Origin: Channallabes apus
Lineage: Eukaryota; Chordata; Actinopteri; Siluriformes; Clariidae
Assembly (NCBI GenBank): GCA_030522415.1
Contig: CM060121.1
Coordinates: 24,514,142-24,578,141, forward strand
DNA length: 64,000 nucleotides
Reading direction: 5' to 3'
The notes under the pieces are model-generated. The model was not told the DNA's origin. It did no database searches and saw only the letters and a list, made by a program, of their open reading frames with translations. Below are positions 57,236-64,000 of the stretch, one piece after another. Made by a program: the position numbers and the translations under genes. The first letter of the stretch is position 1; every line of letters starts with the position of its first letter.

Positions 57236-57725
57236 GAAAAGCATGAGCAAAAGTTATAGATTAACCGATACTAAAAGGAAAGTGAAAGTTTCTTAAAGAG
57301 AATCATTATTGGTGATGAGACATTCATCACTACAACATGAGAATAAACGGCAGAGTATGGAATGGAACATTCCTCAAATGCCAATCAAGTCAACAATCAG
57401 CTGGAAAATTGATGCTTACAGTTTTCTGAGATCCTCAAGGGCCAGTATTGGATCATTATTAGGAAAAACTTTTTCAATCACCAGTGCTCATTACAGTCTG
57501 TCTACACTTCACTATAAATGCAAAGGACTGCTATCCAAGGGTGTTATGATCTTGTATGACAATGCACATCCTCACACTTCTGCCCAAGTCAACTTTCTGC
57601 ATAAACGAGTCCTGATTTTGCTTCATCAGACGTTCAACTGTTTGTCCCCCTAAAAGCAGCCCTACAAGGATTAAGATTCACTTCTGATGAAGAAGAGAAG
57701 ACAGCAGCGCATTCATGAAGTTATT
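57236..57725 (+). pseudogene. Mariner transposase remnant
   Basis: Pieces in several frames give IIIGDETFI (first Asp region), ENKRQSMEWNIPQMPIKSTI, GLLSKGVMILYDNAHPHTSA (second Asp region) and KAALQGLRFTSDEEEKTAAH near the C-terminus. This is mariner (DD34D type), distinct from the Tc1 copies. The N-terminal DNA-binding part and both ends are missing; several frameshifts. Confidence 0.8.
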
Positions 57726-57787
57726 CATCAAAGTTATTCTGTTTTCTTGTTTTACCTCCTGTGCACAAACTAAATCTATATTACTCA

Positions 57788-57832
57788 GTCACTCATCGTC
57801 TATACCGCTTTATCCTGTATTCAGGGTCACGG
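57788..57832 (-). repeat. DANA-like SINE 3' end
   Basis: CATCGTCTATACCGCTTTAT and CCTGTATTCAGGGTCAC only; severely truncated. Confidence 0.6.
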
Positions 57833-59689
57833 AAAATCTATATTAGGCTGATGTTAATATGTTAAATTCCTTACTTAAAGGTTTTACCAGATAATATGTA
57901 CAGTTGCAATAACTGAACATATGAACTCTACCTACAACAAGTAAGTGAACTATAAAGTGTTTTAACTAGAATAGTTTGATAGTAGATAATGCCCAGAAGG
58001 AAGATATATTCAACCCTCTAGCCAGACATTTTATGGCTTCATTCACTAACGAGCACCCAATGCCTAGTGCTGTAAAATGTTGGCATGATAAATGAGCTAT
58101 GTTTACTGTTAAACTGTCGTTGCAGTAGTAACATCAGAATTTTTGTCGACTACAAATGCTATTTTCACCACCAGGTCACATGGGATACAGGCCACTCTGT
58201 CTGTTCACAGGCTACAGTCTGTATTCCTGTATTCCCAGGTAGACTTCTGAAATAATCAGCGGATCCTTTTATATACTGTAATATAACATAGTGAACCCTT
58301 ATTAGAGTGAGAACACCCCAGCTTACAATTTTTTTTTCACAATTTTGGTCGGATTTTGCTTCGCAATGCAAAGCAGTTTTGGACATACGAGCGATCAAGC
58401 CGTTTACGTGTACTTCCAGTTGCATGTTTATTTGGCAGGTGCTCAAGAATTGTTTAAGTGGAAAAGCGAAGCGAGTTTACATATAAGTTAAGTATTAGTA
58501 AAGACTATATTTTGGTGTGTATGTGAATGGATGTATAGTTCCAAGTCATGTCTACTAAGTCCTGTGCGTGTGGAAGGCGGGAATATTGTATCTGCCTCAC
58601 CGGCTTTATGAGTCAATCCAGGAGCATGATGATGAAAAAATGCTGTCGTGTGATACTGTGTCAATCCAATTTTTATCTATTTGCAAAGAGAAAGGAGGAT
58701 TCACAGTCTTATGCAGCGCTGGGAAAAATGCACCTGTTATATGCGTATAAACATCAATGGAGCGTTGGCCTCCCGGCTTCTCTTTAAACATGGTCAGCTG
58801 ACCTCCGTGCATTACCGGGATTTCCCTCGTTATTTGGAGAGAAAATCTTGCAAGAGTAAAAGCAAGGAACCAAAACAAAACTGATGGGGACATATACATC
58901 ATATGGCGACAGATTATACATGTCTTAAAAAACGATCATCGGCTTTATAAAAACCCATTATGTGGCTGCACTACATGTTATTAAGGATGGTATCAATAAG
59001 AAGACGGAGCCACTTTCAGTTTTGTTTAAAAGTTTTTTTTATTGTTTTTATATGCACAAATTTGAAATTGGTAATATTGACAATGTTTTTCGGTGTCTCG
59101 AATGAATTATATGCATTTACATTATTTACTGTGGGAAAACGCGTATTGTGAAAAATGTGAGAGGCACAGTGGTGCACAGTAGCAGTCAAGGCTCACATTC
59201 CAATGCTGGACCAGATATTCAGAGTGAAAGCCAGAGTGAGTCACCCAGCTGTGCCCAGCTTTGTCGTTCTATTTTGGGGTCTGACTTAGTAGTAATTCTT
59301 TTACTGTATATAGACACTGAAATGGGGCATTTGAAAGAGGAGTGAAACAGAGAGAGTTTGACGTCTAAAAAAATATATAACATTTGCGAGTTATTTTACA
59401 GCAGATAGAGCATTGACACACTCATTTTGGGGGAATAGTAAAATTTGGGACCTTTAACAAAGCACTACAGAAACAAAATTATAGAATTTGCTAATAACAT
59501 ATGTCCCCCTGCTCCTTCAAGAAATGATCCAATAAACCAATCATGTGGAAGAAAGAGTGAAAGGTTCCATTGTGGTGGATGAATGAAAGGTACTAAGCAC
59601 AGTATATACATTATATACTGTATAAGTTATATATATGGGAATGGATAGAGAAGATCAGTGTTCTATTCATCAGACTCCAGCACATGACT
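57833..59689. other. No recognised gene
   Basis: Several short open stretches (58165-58446 minus; 58548-58787 plus) lack known motifs and overlap on both strands. Possibly old repeat DNA, not assignable. Confidence 0.35.
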
Positions 59690-59795
59690 TTGCCTCTGTT
59701 GGGTGCTTGAACAAGGCCCTTAATAAGATAAATGTATAATAAGATAGATGTAAGTCCCTCTGGTTAAGGGTATCAGCCAAATACCATAAAATAGA
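59690..59795 (+). repeat. Degenerate SINE tail
   Basis: CTGTTGGGTGCTTGAACAAG, GCCCTTAATAAG and GTAAGTCCCTCTGGTTAAGG, then GGTATCAGCCAAATACC, follow the SINE seen at 5100 and 37427 with small deletions. Confidence 0.5.
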
Positions 59796-61003
59796 AATAC
59801 TATAAAATAATAAATTTCAGGGCTAAGCTGCCATGCAGGTTAACTATCTTGCTGTATCTTTAATTTATATTGTATAAATTATTATTGTACGTAATTTGGG
59901 TATGCTAGCCAGACTGAAATAAAATGTTTTATGCAGGAAGACCAAATATGAAAATCTTTATCAGTTTTAAAGACAAGTGCTTATATTTAAAGAAGAAAGG
60001 AAGAAGAAAACTAAGGAAGAAAAGGCAGCTCGAATTTGTGCTATTTTGATATTCTGATTATGCAAACTTGATTAGTGCATCAGCTAAGAAAATTTTAAAC
60101 ATAAACAACTTTATCAATGTAAATAGATACGGTTATCAGTGTAAGAAAAAATATACCAGTTATACCCTGCTGTGATCGGCCCAACATTCACTATGGGTTC
60201 TACAGATACACTGGATTCTATGTTTCCTGGATTCTACTTTCTTTGTGTTTTGTTCTCCATAGTGTTTTCTCTCTCTCTCTCTCTTATTCTTTGTTTGTTC
60301 CTGCTCCTGGCATCTCCAGAGTACCCACCCCTTACAGTATGTGAACTTAGTGTTACTGTGCCCTATGGGAGCATTTCTAATTTGTGTCTCAAGACTGTAC
60401 AGAATCAATTGAATCATGGTTTTGGCTCACTTCCTGTGCCTTTTTCTTATATTCCTGCACAATGTGTATACTGTGCGCAGAGGAAAATTGGAAAGGTTAG
60501 AGAGCTTGGGGGGGGAAAGATGCTGCACGATGTTTGTGTATGTGTATTTCATGCTTCTTTTTGTTGTTCAATTTCTGCCTGATACATGCTCAGTTACTAA
60601 ATATATTCAAAGTTCAACATTAAAGTTAAAAGTTCACTTAATTTGGCATGACTGTAAGAACATGAAATTAATGATCAGGATCATGTGAGTTCTTGATTGC
60701 ATTAAATCATTGTACTCTGTATTAAAGCAAAAATGGTTATAATTTGAACAGTTTGGACAAGCAGACATACGTAGCTAGTTCAAAAGTCTCCATTATTAGA
60801 TACTTTTAATTAAAGCGTTACCATGGAAAAGTATGTAAGATACAATAAATTTCCACTTCTACCTATAGCGTTAAACACAACGTATAAATATTTATGCATG
60901 ATTATATTTATTTATTTGACCTAATAATAACAGATATTAAGCTACATCTACATGAATTAAGCATTTCTTTAAATGTACAAAAAATTTTCATGTACAAGAA
61001 CTC
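59796..61003. other. No recognised gene
   Basis: AT-rich; (TC)n at about 60268-60283. Open stretch 60172-60582 is low in recognisable protein text. Confidence 0.35.
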
Positions 61004-61075
61004 AATTTTCTGCTTCTAATTCTTAAATTCATAATTTAAACAAATTATGAATTCAAGAATTAGAAGCAGAAAATT
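61004..61075. repeat. 34-bp-arm hairpin with 4-nt loop
   Basis: Left arm 61004-61037 (AATTTTCTGCTTCTAATTCT...) and right arm 61042-61075 are inverted copies with a single mismatch, separated by AAAC. A transcript would form a stable long hairpin. Confidence 0.95.
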
Positions 61076-61231
61076 TAGTTAAACCTTGACTATGAATTAG
61101 TATCTCACAGCCACATAATGTACACTATAAGTAAGGATGTACTCTACACTTTGTGTGTACAAAGACTTAGAGTTAGTTGTCTCTTGAGGTTTTCATTAAT
61201 TAGTCATTGACTCTCTCAATCACTGGCTTTG

Positions 61232-61600
61232 TGTCATGCACACTCAACCTGCGCCCGGCACTAGGACCCGGAAGTAAGGCGGGCGTCAAACCAGGAAGTA
61301 TAAAAGAGGTAAACAAACGATAGTACAACGCTCAGTCATTGAGTTCGCCCGATGTCGTTTCGGAATCGTTCACCAAACCGTGAGTACTCACTATCTTGGT
61401 ATTACTTTCTGATTGAGTGTGTGTTTATAGGACGCGGGTTAGATTGTCTTTCCCTTGCTCTCCTTTTATGAGAGTCCTTAAAACAAACAGCGTGATTATC
61501 CTGCCTACTCGTGTTCTTCCGCGTTTGGGTTTACCATTCACGCAACAAAGGGCTAACCGCTAAGCTACGTCTTCTGATCATCCCAGGTTAGTTCGTGACA
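61232..61600 (+). mobile_element. 5' LTR of sushi-ichi-like gypsy element
   Basis: Runs from TGTCATGCACACTCAACCTG to GTTCGTGACA (TG...CA), 369 bp. TATAAAAG at 61299-61306 lies about 31 nt upstream of GCTCAGTCATT, which I take as the start of R because the primer-binding site is its complement. Gag begins 3 nt after the LTR. The 3' LTR lies beyond the window. Confidence 0.85.
61299..61306 (+). promoter_or_regulatory. LTR TATA box
   Basis: TATAAAAG sits 31 nt before the inferred transcript start at 61330, the standard spacing. Confidence 0.75.
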
Positions 61601-61601
61601 G

Positions 61602-61612
61602 AATGACTGAGC
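61602..61612 (+). promoter_or_regulatory. Self-priming primer-binding site
   Basis: AATGACTGAGC, starting 2 nt after the LTR, is the exact reverse complement of GCTCAGTCATT at 61330-61340 in the LTR. Tf1/sushi-type elements prime cDNA with the folded-back 5' end of their own RNA using an 11-nt match. It overlaps the gag start codon at 61603. Confidence 0.8.
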
Positions 61613-62650
61613 CTTCCGCGGTAAACCCAGCGGATCATGCGCACCTCTGCGATGTGGTAGATCAGCATGCCGTGCTTATTGATAAGCTAACCGGAGAGAT
61701 CGCTAATCTGAGCCGGGGCCTCCAAGACCTCGCGGCCTTGCGCCGCGAGGTGGCGGAGCTCCGGCAGGAGAACGCGGATCTCCGCGCGGCTGTCGCTAGC
61801 GCGGCTAGCAGGCCTCCCGTCGCGGCGGCCGCGACTCCGCACCCCCCCCCCCCCCCCTTCTTCTGATGTGTTTATTTCTCTACCAGATAAATGGAATGGC
61901 ATAGACGGGAGATGTGATGTATTCTTAACAGCGCTCGATCTGGTGTTCGAGTTTAATTCCACCAAGTACTCCACCGATCGGCTACGCATCGCTCTCCTGG
62001 TCTCCTTGCTAACAGGGCAGGCAGCTGAGTGGGCCACGGCAGTTCTCAAATCGGATTCTGATACCGCCCACTCTTATAATGAGTTTACCCGCCAACTTCG
62101 ATTGACTTTTGAACACCCAGCGGGCGAGGTGGAGACCGACTCCAAACTCTACCATCTGCGGCAGGGGGGATCGTCCGTGAGCCGGTATAGCGCGGAGTTC
62201 CGAACCCTCGCCGTGCAGACCAGCTGGGGAGACGCCGCGCTCCGGACATCCTTCTACGAGGGACTGGCTTCACGAATCAAAGATGAGCTCAGCGGGCGAG
62301 AACTCCCCGCCACCCTCGAAGGACTGATCCAGTTAGCTCTGCGCATCGATCAGCGCCTCCTGTCTCGCCCGAAGCCAGCCCCAAGGACCCTGCCGCCTGC
62401 ACCCACCTTCTCCTACACCGCCCCACGACCACCTGCCGTCTTCACTAACACCCGTATGGAACCAGTCGGATCTCCACCTCCTGCCGTGGTTGACACGGGA
62501 GCCGGGGAACCCATGCAATTAGGACGCGCCTCCCTGACCGTAGCCGAACGCGAACGCCGGTTCCGAGAAGGGCTGTGTGCCTACTGTGGGTCGGCGTCAC
62601 ATCACCGGGCGATCTGCCCACTGCGCCCGGGAAACGCCCAGCCCCGGTGA
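61603..62650 (+). pseudogene. Sushi-type Gag, with a poly-C frameshift
   Basis: Starts MTEPSAVNPADHAHLCDVVD with a coiled-coil-like stretch LRREVAELRQENADLRAAVA, then a run of 16 C (61842-61857) after which the frame ends at TGA. One frame over, SSDVFISLPDKWNGIDGRCD continues as the capsid region (LRIALLVSLLTGQAAEWATA; LRQGGSSVSRYSAEFRTLAV; FYEGLASRIKDELSGRELPA) and ends with the zinc knuckle [15 protein letters not shown] change of C-run length explains the break, either real or a sequencing artefact. Gag packages element RNA. Confidence 0.85.
62629..62635 (+). promoter_or_regulatory. -1 frameshift slippery heptamer GGGAAAC
   Basis: G GGA AAC is in the gag reading phase, 13 nt before the gag TGA. 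Slipping back one base enters the pol frame, which is open onward. The same heptamer is used by PEG10, a domesticated sushi-ichi relative. A downstream pseudoknot was not verified. Confidence 0.8.
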
Positions 62651-64000
62651 ACCGAAGGAGAGATTCACCGGGCCAGATCCAACTCTCCACCACCACCAAC
62701 TCCACCATCTCGCGACTAACGGTTCAGGTAATCCTCCAAATTGGCCACAAACGGGTCAGAAGTGCCGCGTTTATCGATTCTGGTGCCGCAGGTAACTTCA
62801 TTGACTCTACCTATGCCAAAGAAGTGGGGGTAAAAATCGAGGCGTTATCCCAGCCGATTCGCATCACATCAGTCGACGGTCGGCCCCTTTCGTCCAGCCC
62901 CATCACTCACCAAACCCAGCTCATCACCCTCGAAATCAACCAGCACAAAGAACAGCTCCAGCTACACCTCACTCCCATCTCCTCACCTCCCATCATCCTA
63001 GGCTATCCATGGCTGATCCGACATGACCCGCTCATCTCATGGACTCAAAACCGGATCCTCCAGTGGGGCCCGACCTGCAGCGAACTTTGCCTACAGGCAC
63101 CGGCTGGGACGTGTTCCAAGGAGTCCGAGGCCCCCGACGTCGACACCAACGCCATCCCCGTCGCCTATCGGGACCTGGCTGAAGTTTTCTGCAAGAGACG
63201 GGCTGCCTACCTCCCACCTCATCGTCCTTGTGACCTGGCCATAGAGCTCCAGCCGGGGTCCGTACCCCCCCGCGGCCATCTCTACTCATTATCCACCTCG
63301 GAGACGCAGGCGATGGAAGAGTATGTCACCAAGGCCCTCCGCCATGGAACCATCCGGCCATCCACCTCGCCTGCCGCCGCGGGGTTTTTCTTCGTAAAGA
63401 AGAAAGGGGGCGAACTTCGCCCATGTGTCGACTATCGGGGGCTAAACAACATCACCATCAAAAACCGACACCCGCTACCACTCACCAACTCAGCCCTGGA
63501 CGCCCTCTCTGGTGCCACCATGTTTACGAAGTTGGACCTCCGGAGCGCCTACAACTTGGTGCGCATCAGAGAGGGTGATGAGTGGAAGACTGCTTTCATC
63601 ACACCTACCGGACATTACGAGAGCCTGGTCATACCATTTGGACTCTGCAATGCACCCTCGGCCTTCCAGCAGTTCATAAATGACGTCCTCCGGGACATGC
63701 TGGGCCGATGGGTGTTCGTCTACCTGGACGACATTCTGATTTACTCCCACAACACCGAAGAACATATCCAACATGTACGTGCCGTTTTAAAGAGATTGCT
63801 CGCTCACCAACTGTACTGCAAGCTGGAAAAATGTGCTTTTCACGAGCACTCCACCACGTTCCTGGGTTTTATCATCTCGTCCCAGGGTGTGGCCATGGAC
63901 CCGCAGAAGCTAGAGGTTGTACGTCACTGGCCCCTACCCAGGACACTCAAGCAACTTCAACGGTTTCTCGGGTTTGCGAATTTCTATCGTCGCTTTATCC
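62629..64000 (+). CDS. Pol of sushi-ichi-like element (protease, RT), partial
   Basis: Open from the slippery site to the right edge (over 450 codons, no stop). Protease: [20 protein letters not shown] with the catalytic DSG, then [65 protein letters not shown] (first catalytic Asp), [31 protein letters not shown] (YLDD active site), [18 protein letters not shown] and the thumb [11 protein letters not shown]. Integrase and RNase H would follow outside the window. Expression depends on -1 frameshifting from gag. Confidence 0.9.

Noticed and set aside
57309..57653. Single continuous mariner ORF
   Set aside because: Only parts of the frame match mariner transposase; the DET motif and the C-terminal match lie in other frames, so it is a frameshifted remnant.

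Overview
The window is eukaryotic and almost certainly from a teleost fish. There are no operons or ribosome-binding sites. Nearly everything recognisable is a transposable element of a type I know from fish: Ty3/gypsy elements (one sushi-ichi-like), L2/CR1-type LINEs, DANA/Mermaid-like and other tRNA-derived SINEs, Tc1 and mariner elements, hAT, and a Harbinger remnant. SINE and LINE style hints at an ostariophysan (catfish- or carp-like) host, but that is a weak inference. I found no intact host gene. The only possible host coding sequence is a set of degenerate exon-like pieces: two remnants on opposite strands (41.6-42.3 kb and 50.9-51.1 kb) resembling a multicopy fish family often labelled SAMD3-like, and an unidentified exon-like sequence present twice (35.4 and 36.5 kb).

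Layout. 1-6.4 kb: a decayed gypsy element on the minus strand whose gag is split by a 5'-truncated LINE and a SINE. 6.4-12.2 kb: SINE fragments and a 717-bp hAT deletion derivative with an 8-bp target duplication. 12.2-15.2 kb: a tRNA-Gly-derived SINE split by a solo LTR, then a LINE tail. 15.3-20.2 kb: an old Tc1-like element, a DNA element full of GATATC palindromes carrying a hAT MITE, and a Harbinger remnant. 22.6-25.4 kb: SINE pieces and two solo LTRs. 25.9-28.4 kb: a 2.5-kb, 30-bp-unit minisatellite just upstream of the polypurine tract and 3' LTR of a gypsy-type element. 28.9-35.0 kb: a gutted second LTR element whose 5' LTR holds an almost intact L2-type LINE. 35-40 kb: exon-like duplicates, a SINE, and a 1.9-kb solo LTR containing a 23-bp minisatellite. 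41-46 kb: exon-like remnants and microsatellites. 46-56 kb: a Tc1 fragment, a full-length Tc1 element with an uninterrupted 340-aa transposase, an inverted-repeat structure with 142-bp tandem repeats, and a broken second Tc1 copy inside a TATC microsatellite. 56.7-57.8 kb: a LINE 3' end and a mariner remnant. 61.2-64 kb: the 5' LTR, gag and start of pol of a sushi-ichi-like element that runs off the right edge.

The most informative points are these. The sushi-like element has an 11-nt primer-binding site complementary to the start of its own transcript, and a G GGA AAC slippery site at the gag/pol junction, so priming and pol expression can be read from the sequence. The Tc1 transposase at 47.4 kb has all three catalytic residues and IR/DR-type ends. 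Four LTRs of one broad group share a CTCF-like motif and a conserved inverted repeat of CAGGTGA/TCACCTG. The target-site duplications around the solo LTRs and hAT elements allow the order of insertions to be worked out.
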